The notes beneath the pieces were generated by a model. That model made no database searches. It had not been told where the DNA came from and worked only from the letters and a program-made list of their open reading frames with translations. Both the position numbers and the translations under genes were made by a program. This document shows positions 8,843-17,768 of a DNA stretch of 64,000 bases, piece after piece. This stretch comes from Neptuniibacter sp. 1_MG-2023 (lineage in GTDB: Bacteria; Pseudomonadota; Gammaproteobacteria; Pseudomonadales; Balneatricaceae): the NCBI RefSeq assembly GCF_030547185.1, contig NZ_JAUOQR010000006.1:124001-188000 (forward strand). The letters run 5' to 3'. The first letter of the stretch is position 1; each line of letters starts with the position of its first letter.

Positions 8843-10237
8843 TCAATCCGGGGTAAAGTCGGAGCGATGAAGACCATATTTAGCCATCTTCTGATTCAAC
8901 GTACGACGCGGCAAATCAAGCATATCCATTACAGCTTTAATATTACCCTCATGCTCAGCCAACGAGCGCTTAATCACTTCGGCTTCAAAAGCTGCGACCT
9001 GAATCGCTAATGGCTGAGAGATATCCCCACTTAACTCGTTTAGCTGCATAGGCTGATCATCTGGAAACAATATAGCGGATACAGACACCCGCTTATCCAA
9101 TGCGTATCTCATCGCCACATTTTTAAGTTCTCGCACATTACCAGGCCATTGATAGCTATGCAGTGCTCTTATATCTTGCTCTGGCAATATACGCGGCTCA
9201 CACTCATGGCTTTGCGCTGTCATCCTCAAATAATGCTCAAACAGCAAAGGTGCATCTTCCAAACGATCCCGCAGGGGTGGTATATGTAATTGGGTGACAT
9301 TAAGACGATAAAATAGATCTTCGCGGAAATTATCATCCACTCTCAGATCCGTTTTTGCTGCAGCAATCACTCGCAGATCCACCGCTATAGGTGCATTACC
9401 ACCTAACCTTTCAATCACTCCCTCCTGCAATGCTCGCAATAACTTAATTTGCAGATGCAAAGGCATACTCTCAATCTCATCAAGAAACAGCGTACCACCA
9501 CTCGCATATTCAAATTTACCAATACGGCGCTTACTCGCCCCAGTAAACGCACCCGCTTCATGGCCAAACAACTCACTCTCTATTAATGCTTCAGGGATAG
9601 CACCACAATTAATAGGAACGAAATGCGCTTTATTTCGGGTACTGAACTCATGCAATGACTGGGCTACAAGCTCCTTTCCCGTGCCGGTTTCTCCATAAAT
9701 AATCACATTGGTATCTAAATCAGCTAAGGTAATAATCTCCTGCTTTAAACGCTGTATAACAGGTGATATTCCGATCAATCGTTTATCTATGCCTGTTGAG
9801 CTTGCTAAATGCTGCTGCAAACGAAGATTATCTAACATGAGGCGACGCTTTTCACAGGCGCGCTGAATCGTTTCCACTAATCGTTCTGGGTTAAAGGGCT
9901 TTTCGATAAAATCATAAGCCCCTTTCCGCATGGCCGAGATCGCCATATCTACATCCCCATGCCCGGTCACCAACACGACAGGAAGACCTGGCACCTCAGT
10001 CAATGCTAATGCCATAAACTCTAAACCACTCATCTCGGGCATTTTCACATCACTAACGACAATCCCTCGGAAAGATTCAGAAATATGTTTAAGTGCTTCA
10101 GCGCCACTATCGCAGCCAATCACCTCAAAGCCAGCCATGGTTAGCCACTTTTCCGTTGACTTGCGTACCATTGCTTCATCATCAACAAGAAGAACGGTAC
10201 CTCTGAAGTTATTTTCGTTTACACTCATTTCGCCCAT
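8843..10237 (-). CDS. Sigma-54-dependent response regulator, DctD-like
   Basis: 464-residue NtrC-class activator. The receiver domain (about 1-130) has the acidic pair in LLVDDEAM and phospho-acceptor Asp in VSDVKMPEMSG near residue 63. The AAA+ domain has Walker A GETGTGKELVA near 182 and the sigma-54-contacting GAFTGA loop near 230. A Fis-type helix-turn-helix lies at the C-terminus (MLDLPRRTLNQKMAKYGL). The domain order and the partner kinase resemble the C4-dicarboxylate regulators DctB/DctD. The kinase gene ends six bases upstream, so the two are co-transcribed and probably translationally coupled. ATG at 10228 is an alternative start, with AAAGG upstream. Its likely target is the sigma-54 promoter just downstream. 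Confidence 0.93.
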   Translation of the reverse strand: MGEMSVNENNFRGTVLLVDDEAMVRKSTEKWLTMAGFEVIGCDSGAEALKHISESFRGIVVSDVKMPEMSGLEFMALALTEVPGLPVVLVTGHGDVDMAISAMRKGAYDFIEKPFNPERLVETIQRACEKRRLMLDNLRLQQHLASSTGIDKRLIGISPVIQRLKQEIITLADLDTNVIIYGETGTGKELVAQSLHEFSTRNKAHFVPINCGAIPEALIESELFGHEAGAFTGASKRRIGKFEYASGGTLFLDEIESMPLHLQIKLLRALQEGVIERLGGNAPIAVDLRVIAAAKTDLRVDDNFREDLFYRLNVTQLHIPPLRDRLEDAPLLFEHYLRMTAQSHECEPRILPEQDIRALHSYQWPGNVRELKNVAMRYALDKRVSVSAILFPDDQPMQLNELSGDISQPLAIQVAAFEAEVIKRSLAEHEGNIKAVMDMLDLPRRTLNQKMAKYGLHRSDFTPD

Positions 10238-10243
10238 AACCTT

Positions 10244-12349
10244 TTAATGATCCTCCGAGAAAAGAGGTAATTTCACCGTAAAAGAGGCCCCACCTAGCGG
10301 GCTCTCCCCTACTTCTATATCACCCTCTAGATCACGAATAATAGATTTCACAATAGCTAGCCCTAGACCTAATCCATCACCAATCTTTTTAGACGTTACA
10401 AATGGATCAAATAAACTATCCAATAGATCCGCAGCAATACCCATGCCCGAATCACTGATCGAAATAATGACCTTATCGCCATAGGTCACCTCGATTCTCA
10501 ACTTTCGCTCAGCGCTTGTACCCATCGCATCTAAAGCATTATTAACCAGATTAACTATCACTTGCTCTAAACGAGCATTGTCGCCCAATACGTATAATGT
10601 ATTTCCCGGCAGTTGCGTCGTTAATTCAACTTGCTCATCGACAATACGTTGCTTAAACAGTAACAATGAATGCTCAACCACCATCTGAACAGATACCGGT
10701 TGTTTATCCTCAGGCTTTTTATAAGCATAAGTTTTTAATTGAGAGGTAATTTGAGCCATATGCTGTGTTAGCAGATCAATCTCAGATAGATTCTCAGTTA
10801 GCATCTCAGGCTGGCTCAACAGCTGTTTACAGATCGCCACATAATTCCGAATCGCAGTTAAAGGCTGGTTAAGTTCATGAACAACCGCCGTAGACATGCG
10901 CCCTAAGGCAGCCATTTTTCCGGCCTGAATCAATTCATTTTGCGCTTCGCTTAAGGCCTTTGTTCGCTCTTCAACCTTAGTTTCTAACGAATTATTGGCC
11001 CGTTTAAGCTCCATTTCTAAGCCTTTACGGCGGGATATATCGATAACCGTTACCAAAAATCGCTTTGCTTCATCTTTTTCAAGCGCTAGGTCACGTAGAG
11101 AGGGAGACTGTTCTGGCAACATTTTTCGGACAGAGATCATTAAGGGGAATTCAGTACCGTCCCCTCTAACGCCTACCGATTCGTAACCAATCAATGGCGA
11201 AAAACCATCCCAATCTAAATTAGTCAGAAGCCGATTAACTAAAGGACCACCGTCAGCTACCACCATCTCCGCAATGGGACGGTTGAGAATCATCTTCATC
11301 ATTACCGCAAACTGCTGTAACGCCATTTTATTTGCAAAGCGTATTAGCCCCTGACTATCGATTAACAGTAAGCCAACTTGAGCATGATTGATAATCGCTT
11401 TCTGCTGCGCTTCATTTCGCGCTAATGCTTGACGTGTTTCATTCTGAGATCGTAGCTTTAACTGCCGCTCTCTAAACAACAGCATAAGCAAACCAAAAGC
11501 GATACAGCCACCAAATGAGAACAATGTGGCATTACGAACATTTTTATTAACCACATCGGTATCATTTAAAACCGTCACCTCCCAAGCTAAGTCATCAAGT
11601 GCGACAGAGCGCGCAAGCCAATGGCGTTTTTCTTTCTCCCACAAAGTGGTAGTAACACCATTGCTTAATTCATGTGGATATATACGCGCTTGAGCTTGGA
11701 GGTTCTCAAAACGCTGAAAAGAGCCCGTAGAGAAAAACAAGGTTCCTTTGTTATCGGTAATAAGCACAGTTTCAACCGAACGAAGCTTTTGCACTAAGTT
11801 TTGCAGCTCAATCCGGACGACTGCTGCGCCAATAAAACGAGTGCCTTCATAGATAGGAGAAGACAAAAAATAGGCAGGTCGCTTTGTATCTACATTCAAA
11901 CTAAATTGTCTGCCCCGATGGCCACCTTTCGCCTGTTGAAAATACGTTTGATTGTTATGGGAGCGCTGAAAAAAATCCTCTTCATCTCGCCAATGACTAT
12001 AAGCCAGTGCCCTACCTTCAGTGTTTAATAAAAAAAGAGAGGAGGAACCTGCAACAAGGTTCGTTTGCTCAAGGTATAAACTCACTTCAGCGCTTTTTTC
12101 TGATTTAGAGAAAGCCAGTAGCTCTTTAACACTCACATTTTGTGAAATAAGAAAGGGTAAGTAACGATACTCGCCCAAAGCGACTCGAAGCTCGGTAATC
12201 ACCTTAAGCAACTCAGCAGAGCCTTGGTCATGTAAACGCTGCAATGTCCAATCACGAGTCACATTAACCACTTGCCAAGTGAACAATAAAGTAAAAACCA
12301 GAAAAATTAGCGCCATCAGTAAACGATGTATCATTAAAGAGGTACTCAT
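10244..12349 (-). CDS. DctB-like membrane sensor histidine kinase
   Basis: 701-residue sensor. One membrane segment lies at about residues 10-28 and a second at about 275-293. They enclose a periplasmic domain of about 245 residues of the Cache type (SSSLFLLNTEGRALAYS, YFLSSPIYEG, GAAVVRIEL) that should read the external ligand. A cytoplasmic PAS domain follows (about 315-445), then a coiled coil. The kinase core has phospho-acceptor His near 491 in VVHELNQPLTAI and ATP-binding N, G1 and G2 boxes (NLVNNALDAM, DSGMGI, GLGLGLAIV). The overall plan and the H-box are those of DctB. It forms an operon with the adjacent response regulator. The ligand is presumably the substrate of the neighbouring TRAP system (inference). 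Confidence 0.92.
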   Translation of the reverse strand: MSTSLMIHRLLMALIFLVFTLLFTWQVVNVTRDWTLQRLHDQGSAELLKVITELRVALGEYRYLPFLISQNVSVKELLAFSKSEKSAEVSLYLEQTNLVAGSSSLFLLNTEGRALAYSHWRDEEDFFQRSHNNQTYFQQAKGGHRGRQFSLNVDTKRPAYFLSSPIYEGTRFIGAAVVRIELQNLVQKLRSVETVLITDNKGTLFFSTGSFQRFENLQAQARIYPHELSNGVTTTLWEKEKRHWLARSVALDDLAWEVTVLNDTDVVNKNVRNATLFSFGGCIAFGLLMLLFRERQLKLRSQNETRQALARNEAQQKAIINHAQVGLLLIDSQGLIRFANKMALQQFAVMMKMILNRPIAEMVVADGGPLVNRLLTNLDWDGFSPLIGYESVGVRGDGTEFPLMISVRKMLPEQSPSLRDLALEKDEAKRFLVTVIDISRRKGLEMELKRANNSLETKVEERTKALSEAQNELIQAGKMAALGRMSTAVVHELNQPLTAIRNYVAICKQLLSQPEMLTENLSEIDLLTQHMAQITSQLKTYAYKKPEDKQPVSVQMVVEHSLLLFKQRIVDEQVELTTQLPGNTLYVLGDNARLEQVIVNLVNNALDAMGTSAERKLRIEVTYGDKVIISISDSGMGIAADLLDSLFDPFVTSKKIGDGLGLGLAIVKSIIRDLEGDIEVGESPLGGASFTVKLPLFSEDH

Positions 12350-12495
12350 CAGGATAAACAGTCATCACCAATTAACTGTGATTTAGCCAATAGATTTAAA
12401 ACAAAAGGGCATAATAGATTAAAAGCGATCATAAGGTTGTGCTATTTACCTACCCAAAGGAACAGAAACACGTAATTAAACTCATTTGAACAGTA

Positions 12496-12514
12496 ACAGA
12501 GAGTTTATCTCTGT
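12496..12514. promoter_or_regulatory. Perfect inverted repeat upstream of pheA
   Basis: ACAGAGA-GTTTA-TCTCTGT, a seven-base perfect dyad 42 bases before the pheA start, in the 207-base gap between dctB-like and pheA genes. It could be an operator or a leader hairpin. No T-run follows, so it is not a terminator. I do not recognise the binding protein. Confidence 0.4.
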
Positions 12515-12556
12515 GTAATAATACGCACCTCGTTTTACATTGATAGATTAAATACT

Positions 12557-13426
12557 ATGACCGATCTCCCAGCAATAATCGCTTACCAAGGTGTCCCGGG
12601 CGCCTATTCCCACTTATCCTGTCGTAAAGCTTACCCAGAGCTAGAAGCAAAAGCATGCCATACCTTTGCTGATGCGATGTTTATGGTGGATAGCGGAAAA
12701 GCGCGATTTGCAATGATCCCATTAGAGAACTCTACTGCAGGGCGAGTAGAAGAGATCTATCGCTTAATGCCACAAACGAAACTTCACATTGTTGGTGAAC
12801 ATTTCGAACCGGTCAATCACTGCTTGCTTGCGCCCAAAGGCAGCAAAATAAGCGAAATCACATCGGTATCCTCTCACCCCCAAGCACTCGCACAGTGTTA
12901 CGGCAATATCGCCGAGCTTGGCATTGAACCGATTGCCAGCCTTGATACGGCAGGGGCCGCTGCTGACCTCAGTGTAAATCCGAATAACAAAGGTCTAGCT
13001 GCCATCGCATCTAGCCTTGCCGCAGAACTTTACGACCTTAATATTCTACGGGATAATTTTCAGGATAAATCAGGCAACACTACACGCTTTATGATTTTGG
13101 CACGCGATAGTCATATGCCTGAGTTAAAACCAGATGTGCGCTTCATGACCTCAATCATGTTTACCGTCAGAAACATCCCTGCCGCCCTTTATAAAGCACT
13201 AGGAGGTTTTTCAACTAACGGCGTTAATATGTTGAAACTTGAAAGCTATATGGCATCAGATACGATGACGGCCACCAGTTTTCACCTTGACGTTGAAGGG
13301 CATCCCTACCAAGAGTCTATGAAATATGCTCTTCAAGAGTTAGATTTCTTTGCTAAGGAGGTGCGCATTATGGGAACTTACCCTTGGCACCCTTTCCGTC
13401 TGCGTGATGATCAGATTATTGAGTAA
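12557..13426 (+). CDS. pheA: Prephenate dehydratase, monofunctional
   Basis: Converts prephenate to phenylpyruvate in phenylalanine synthesis. The catalytic domain (about 1-190) shows YQGVPGAYSHLS, the MIPLENSTAGRV segment and the catalytic GNTTRF motif near residue 176. A C-terminal ACT domain follows (about 200-280) with GGFSTNGVNMLKLESYM, corresponding to the phenylalanine-binding site (ESYM where many have ESRP). There is no N-terminal chorismate mutase domain, unlike the fused PheA usual in gammaproteobacteria; the protein resembles the stand-alone form common in alphaproteobacteria. Only a poor ribosome site precedes the ATG. It is divergent from the sensor kinase gene. Confidence 0.92.
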   Translation: MTDLPAIIAYQGVPGAYSHLSCRKAYPELEAKACHTFADAMFMVDSGKARFAMIPLENSTAGRVEEIYRLMPQTKLHIVGEHFEPVNHCLLAPKGSKISEITSVSSHPQALAQCYGNIAELGIEPIASLDTAGAAADLSVNPNNKGLAAIASSLAAELYDLNILRDNFQDKSGNTTRFMILARDSHMPELKPDVRFMTSIMFTVRNIPAALYKALGGFSTNGVNMLKLESYMASDTMTATSFHLDVEGHPYQESMKYALQELDFFAKEVRIMGTYPWHPFRLRDDQIIE

Positions 13427-13471
13427 CCTATATTCCTGAAGCATATAATTAGCGCTCAAGAAATCTAAACC

Positions 13472-13504
13472 AGCGTAACCCACTTATCTAATATGGGCTA
13501 CGCT
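13472..13504. terminator. Hairpin between convergent pheA and tcdA
   Basis: AGCGTAACCCA at 13472-13482 pairs with TGGGCTACGCT at 13494-13504 with one mismatch. The loop is 11 bases and a short T-run follows on the plus strand. It lies between two convergent genes and probably ends pheA transcription. Confidence 0.5.
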
Positions 13505-13526
13505 TTAACTCATCCACCCCTTCACA

Positions 13527-14339
13527 TTACACATCATGCAAGCGAGCTTGTTCCCTCTCCCAACGCTTTCTCATTTTATCCAACACTCTAGCAACTGCCG
13601 CAAAACCGAAGCTGGCTGTCACACAGGTTGATGCACCAAAACCGCCCGAACAATCTAAACGGGTATTTCCATCCGTAATACTTTTTTGTGCACAAACGGA
13701 ACCGTCAGGCTGTGGATATACTAGCTGCTCAGTCGAATACACGCAGTCCACCGAAAAGCGTCTCCCGCTTTTACTAAACTGATAGTGCCTACGTAATAAT
13801 GAACGTACTTTAGCGGCAAGTGGGTCATGGCTGGTTTTGGATAGGTCACAGATCTCAATTCTCGTCGGATCTGTTTGTCCACCCGCTCCGCCTACAGTAA
13901 TAATAGGGATCTTTCGGTAGCCACAATGGGAGATTAAAGCGGCTTTTTCTTTCACGCTATCAATGGCATCGATCACATAGTCGAAATCACTAGTAATCAA
14001 CTCGGGAATATTTTCAAGGGTAATAAAATCATCAACCTCATTCACATGACATGCAGGATTAATCAGTTTAATCCGCTCAGCCATAGCTTCAACTTTAGAA
14101 CGACCAATATTGCCATCTAATGCATGAATCTGGCGATTAACATTAGTAATACAGATATCATCTAAATCGATTAGTGTTATCTTCCCAACCGCAGTGCGTG
14201 CAAGCGCTTCAGCAACCCAGGAGCCGACTCCACCAATACCAATAACGCAGATATGCGCACGACTATACATATCAACAACATCAGTACCGTATAAGCGACG
14301 CGTACCACCAAATCTATTTTCAAAATCGCTGGACAACAA
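13527..14339 (-). CDS. tcdA: tRNA threonylcarbamoyladenosine dehydratase TcdA
   Basis: E1-like enzyme that uses ATP to cyclise t6A to ct6A at position 37 of ANN-decoding tRNAs. The nucleotide-binding motif GIGGVGSWVAEALAR lies near residue 34, followed by IDLDDICITNVNRQ and DAIDSVKEKAALI, all characteristic of the MoeB/ThiF superfamily and of this branch. The length (270) fits. It appears to start with TTG at 14339 after GGGGA; a second TTG follows immediately. The C-terminus is basic. Confidence 0.92.
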   Translation of the reverse strand: MLSSDFENRFGGTRRLYGTDVVDMYSRAHICVIGIGGVGSWVAEALARTAVGKITLIDLDDICITNVNRQIHALDGNIGRSKVEAMAERIKLINPACHVNEVDDFITLENIPELITSDFDYVIDAIDSVKEKAALISHCGYRKIPIITVGGAGGQTDPTRIEICDLSKTSHDPLAAKVRSLLRRHYQFSKSGRRFSVDCVYSTEQLVYPQPDGSVCAQKSITDGNTRLDCSGGFGASTCVTASFGFAAVARVLDKMRKRWEREQARLHDV

Positions 14340-14392
14340 TCTTTCCCCAACCTGTGCTAAACCTAAAAACGCAGTTCAAACACTTAATTAAC

Positions 14393-14614
14393 TTAAAACT
14401 CTTCTTCTGTTATCTCAGTCAGAATAATATTTCCACATTTACAACATTTACCTTCAATAAAGATAATATCGTTTTGCTCATACTCTATTGGATTTTTCAT
14501 TCCAAGATTGACCTCTTGGCAGTTATCACACCAAGTTTCCTCAAGGAAGGCCTTTTTCTCATCTTCATCGCGAAGGTTAAAATCACGTTCAATACGCTCA
14601 TTACCACTCATCAT
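14393..14614 (-). CDS. Small zinc-ribbon-like acidic protein, unknown
   Basis: 73 residues, unrecognised. An acidic N-terminal half is followed by WCDNC (about residues 28-32) and CCKCGN (about 57-62). Two CxxC pairs about 25 residues apart are a classic single-zinc ribbon arrangement. It begins two bases after the stop of the pseudouridine synthase gene, so the two are very likely co-transcribed. ATG at 14611 is an equally possible start. Confidence 0.7.
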   Translation of the reverse strand: MMSGNERIERDFNLRDEDEKKAFLEETWCDNCQEVNLGMKNPIEYEQNDIIFIEGKCCKCGNIILTEITEEEF

Positions 14615-14616
14615 TA

Positions 14617-15318
14617 TTACCTTTTATTAATCGTTATTTTTGGCCATTTTAATCGATCTGGGTGCTCGAAAAAATCACTAACCACTCGTTTAAAATCACT
14701 GCCAAACAGCTCCCCTTCGTTAGGCAAGCAGGAGTAATTATACTGTTGATTGTCGTAGCTAAAACTCAAACTAAAAGCATGCAGATAAACCCGATCAGAT
14801 TGCAAACCCGCATAAAGCTGATCACCTAATATTGGTGAACCTTCACTTTTTAAAGCTACACGAATTTGGTGGGTCTTCCCTGTATATGGTTTTATGATAA
14901 ACAGACGGAACCCCGGAGCTAGTGAAGTACTAAAGAACTGAGTAATCGCGGGGTTTTCTTTGCTCAACAAAAGCTTCCAGCTGCCCCGTCTCGCCTTGAC
15001 CATATCGCCAATGATAGCACCTTGCTTTCGGCGAGGCTTTTTTGCAGATATTGCAAGATAGTACTTAGTGACTTTACGCTCCCGGAATAGCGCAGAGAGT
15101 GCCGCCGCAGCTTTCGCCTGTTTCGCAAAGAGCAAAAGGCCTGATGTGACTTTATCTAATCGATGTATGAGATAAAGTTCATCTAATTTAAGATCATCTT
15201 TTAACTGCATAGTTAAACCAGTGTCATTCTGGTCTTTATGGACACTAACCCCCTGAGATTTGTTAATCACAAGAAGATCGTCTGTTTGATCAATGATCTG
15301 ATACACGCAAAGCCCCAT
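14617..15318 (-). CDS. RluA-family pseudouridine synthase
   Basis: 233-residue RNA pseudouridine synthase with the RluA-family catalytic motif HRLDKVTSGLLLFAK (catalytic Asp near residue 54), an Arg/Lys-rich segment (KKPRRKQGAIIGDMVKARR) and the C-terminal PYTGKTHQIRVAL motif. There is no S4 domain. It is shorter than RluC/RluD and resembles the compact RluA/TruC-sized group. The target uridine cannot be told from sequence. It probably shares an mRNA with the small zinc-ribbon protein gene. Confidence 0.88.
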   Translation of the reverse strand: MGLCVYQIIDQTDDLLVINKSQGVSVHKDQNDTGLTMQLKDDLKLDELYLIHRLDKVTSGLLLFAKQAKAAAALSALFRERKVTKYYLAISAKKPRRKQGAIIGDMVKARRGSWKLLLSKENPAITQFFSTSLAPGFRLFIIKPYTGKTHQIRVALKSEGSPILGDQLYAGLQSDRVYLHAFSLSFSYDNQQYNYSCLPNEGELFGSDFKRVVSDFFEHPDRLKWPKITINKR

Positions 15319-15395
15319 AAAAAAGCGGAATAATGCGGGAGTTGATTATATTTATCAAGGAAGGGAGCTGTTTACTTGAGGAAGTAGGGTAAATA

Positions 15396-15418
15396 TAGGC
15401 AGGAAGACACCCTGCCTA
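15396..15418 (-). terminator. Hairpin after the 15427-15795 gene
   Basis: TAGGCAGG at 15396-15403 pairs perfectly with CCTGCCTA at 15411-15418 (seven-base loop). On the minus strand it is followed by only a weak T-run (TATTT). It sits 9 bases after the stop of the small gene and is a likely weak terminator. Confidence 0.5.
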
Positions 15419-15426
15419 GATACAAC

Positions 15427-15795
15427 CTAAGATAATTTCTCGATCTGCTTTAAAAACTTATCGACTTTATCTGTATATATATGAAATTCTACGCAACGAT
15501 GACTGCCAACCTCTTTAAAATACTCGACTTCTAAACATGCAACATTATCTTCAATAAACTTTGCAGTAGAGAAACGATCATCACCGCCTTTTAGATTGAG
15601 AAACTTAACACTATTTGAGACCAACACTAAACGCTTATCCGTCACAGCCGCAAAACCTTTATACCATTCACGGCCCAGTACTTTTCCTTTAGGACTCAGG
15701 TGCGTCACCGTAAAGCGAACGTTGTTCTCTTTAACCAACACCTTTTCTTTGTCTATCTTTTTCTGCAATTTTTCAGAAAGATGATTCTTCGCCAT
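15427..15795 (-). CDS. Conserved-looking soluble protein, unknown (122 aa)
   Basis: Unrecognised. A Lys-rich N-terminus (about residues 1-24) is followed by alternating hydrophobic strands (VRFTVTHLS, GFAAVTDKRLVLVSN, VACLEVEYF, CVEFHIYT) and a C-terminal amphipathic helix. That pattern, especially the AVTDKRLVLV segment, recalls bacterial PH-like domains; this is a weak structural guess. No signal peptide or membrane segment. A purine-rich stretch (GGAGGC) lies just before the ATG. It stands alone between a pseudouridine synthase gene and hda. Confidence 0.7.
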   Translation of the reverse strand: MAKNHLSEKLQKKIDKEKVLVKENNVRFTVTHLSPKGKVLGREWYKGFAAVTDKRLVLVSNSVKFLNLKGGDDRFSTAKFIEDNVACLEVEYFKEVGSHRCVEFHIYTDKVDKFLKQIEKLS

Positions 15796-15954
15796 ATAGC
15801 CTCCAAGAAAAGCGCCCCAATGAAATTAGAGCTCTACATAGAAGAGCTTCACAGATAATAATGACAGTTTTATGAAAAACCAGAAAAGAAATAGGGGTAA
15901 CTAGAGCATAAAGAGGGAGGAAATTACTAATCGCAGTCTGCTCTAAAAGACTGC

Positions 15955-16659
15955 TTACAACCCTGTTACTTCTTTAATAAAAGGAATAGTCACCTTACGT
16001 TTAGCACTCAAAGAGGCTTGATCTAAGGTATCAAGTAACGACGTTAAATCATTCATATTACGACTTGCGCGATGAAGGAGGTAGCGAGCAACATCTTCAG
16101 AGAACTCAAGTCCGCGTGCAGTAGCCCGCATCTGAATTGCTTTAAGCTTAGTGACATCATCTAAAGCCTGAACCTGAAAAACGACCCCCCAACTTAGACG
16201 AGACGCTAAATCGGGTAAGTTAATTCCTAAATATCGCGGTGCAGAACTTGCGGCAATAATTAATATATTGCCTTGTTCACGAATACGATTGAAGAAATGG
16301 AACAACGCCTCTTCCCACTGCTTGTCACCTACCACTACATCGATACTATCTAAGCAAACAAGATCAAGATATTCCATACCATCAAGAATACCACCACCCA
16401 TATGTTTTAGCTCATCCAGAGGCAGATAAGCAGCAGTTGTGCCCGCAGGATCAGCTTCATGACAAACCGCTTGCAGTAAATGCGTACAACCAACACCCTC
16501 CCCACCCCAAATATAGATGAACTGTTCACCCTCGGCATGAGCTGCGGCTTTTAAGCTGGCGCATATTAATTCGTTACCTTGAGAATAAAAATTCTCAAAA
16601 CGAGCATCGTCACGCAACCCAACGGATAATGGGATTTGAAATGGATGGTTAGTTGTCAT
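15955..16659 (-). CDS. hda: DnaA regulatory inactivator Hda
   Basis: DnaA-related AAA+ protein that works with the DNA-loaded sliding clamp to hydrolyse DnaA-bound ATP after initiation. The N-terminal clamp-binding motif (QIPLSV, residues 7-12) is present. The Walker A region reads WGGEGVGCTHLLQ, an altered P-loop as in other Hda proteins, and Walker B is LVCLDSIDVV. At 234 residues the length is typical. Its start lies inside the end of the permease gene (11-base overlap), matching the conserved perM-hda pair. A hairpin at 15933-15954 just after the stop lacks a strong T-run. Confidence 0.95.
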   Translation of the reverse strand: MTTNHPFQIPLSVGLRDDARFENFYSQGNELICASLKAAAHAEGEQFIYIWGGEGVGCTHLLQAVCHEADPAGTTAAYLPLDELKHMGGGILDGMEYLDLVCLDSIDVVVGDKQWEEALFHFFNRIREQGNILIIAASSAPRYLGINLPDLASRLSWGVVFQVQALDDVTKLKAIQMRATARGLEFSEDVARYLLHRASRNMNDLTSLLDTLDQASLSAKRKVTIPFIKEVTGL

Positions 16660-17749
16660 TTGTTAACGATTCAGATTGTTCAATATCACTCGAAGAGTCA
16701 TGCGCGTATAAAGCACTACTCTTATACCCTTCATTTAGGTGACGCAGTAACACCATAATTACAGCTGCAACAGGTAGTGCCAATAAAATCCCGACAAAAC
16801 CAAAAAGCTGGCCGCCGGCCATAATAGCAAAAATAACAGCGACTGGGTGCAATCCTATACGATCACCAACCAGAAGTGGTGTTAATAACATCCCCTCTAA
16901 TAGTTGACCAACAATAAACACCACACCCACAAAAGCCAGCACCATAGGATCTTGGAACTGCATAAAAGCCGCAACACTGGCTACAGCAATACCAATAATA
17001 AATCCCATATAGGGAACTATACTCGCAAGGCCTGCGATCATACCAACCAAGAGCGCTAGATCAAGCCCTACTATCCATAAACCTGACGCATAAACAATAC
17101 CTAGCGCCAACATGACTAATAGCTGCCCTTTCATAAAAGCACCCAACACCTCATCGCATTCAGATGCCCATAGAGAGACTTTTGGCTCTAGATTACGCGG
17201 TAATAGATGCTTGATTTTATCAACCATAACATCCCAATCACGTAACAGATAAAATGTCACTACAGGAATCAAAACGAGATTCGCGACCCATGCAACAATA
17301 GCTAGGCCGGACTTTGTTATACCACCTACTAATTGCGCCATAATATCGCTCGTTTTTTGCAGATCACCCACTAAAAGTTTTTTAAGATGGGCAAAATCAA
17401 AAACAGAAGCTTCAAGGCTAAAAGTACTCAGAATCCAAGGAAAAACCTGCTCTTCAAACAAAACTATCGCTTGAGGAACCCGTTCTAATAAGGTTTGAAT
17501 CTGATAACCAATTTTTGGAATAAAGATAAGAAACAACAGTGCCACTAATGCGGTCATAGCAATAAAAACAATAACTACAGAAACCGTTCTTGATAAACCA
17601 GAAGCTTCAAGACGGTCGGCAATAGGGTCAGATAGATATGCCAGTAAAGCCCCGATCAAAAAAGGTGAAAGGATCGGTGCTAACAGATAGATCACACCTG
17701 ATAGCACTAAAGCTATTATTAAAAAAAACCAGCGTTGTGATTCCGTCAT
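16649..17749 (-). CDS. perM: AI-2E/PerM family membrane permease
   Basis: 366-residue multi-pass inner-membrane protein of the AI-2E transporter superfamily, PerM subgroup. Hydrophobic helices at about residues 8-40, 60-85, 150-175 and through the C-terminal half are visible, with the family segment ASIVPYMGFIIGIAVA and a conserved DRIGLHPVAVIFAIMAGGQLFGFVG region (part shown). The physiological substrate of PerM is unclear. The C-terminus is Ser/Glu-rich and overlaps the start of hda. It follows the DUF2066 gene by 19 bases, the gene order known from other gammaproteobacteria. Confidence 0.9.
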   Translation of the reverse strand: MTESQRWFFLIIALVLSGVIYLLAPILSPFLIGALLAYLSDPIADRLEASGLSRTVSVVIVFIAMTALVALLFLIFIPKIGYQIQTLLERVPQAIVLFEEQVFPWILSTFSLEASVFDFAHLKKLLVGDLQKTSDIMAQLVGGITKSGLAIVAWVANLVLIPVVTFYLLRDWDVMVDKIKHLLPRNLEPKVSLWASECDEVLGAFMKGQLLVMLALGIVYASGLWIVGLDLALLVGMIAGLASIVPYMGFIIGIAVASVAAFMQFQDPMVLAFVGVVFIVGQLLEGMLLTPLLVGDRIGLHPVAVIFAIMAGGQLFGFVGILLALPVAAVIMVLLRHLNEGYKSSALYAHDSSSDIEQSESLTNDN

Positions 17750-17768
17750 ATCCCTATACCTATTTGTT

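Noticed and set aside
15933-15954. Terminator after hda
   Set aside because: GCAGTCT/AGACTGC pairs well, but no T-run follows on the minus strand, so I did not list it as a feature.
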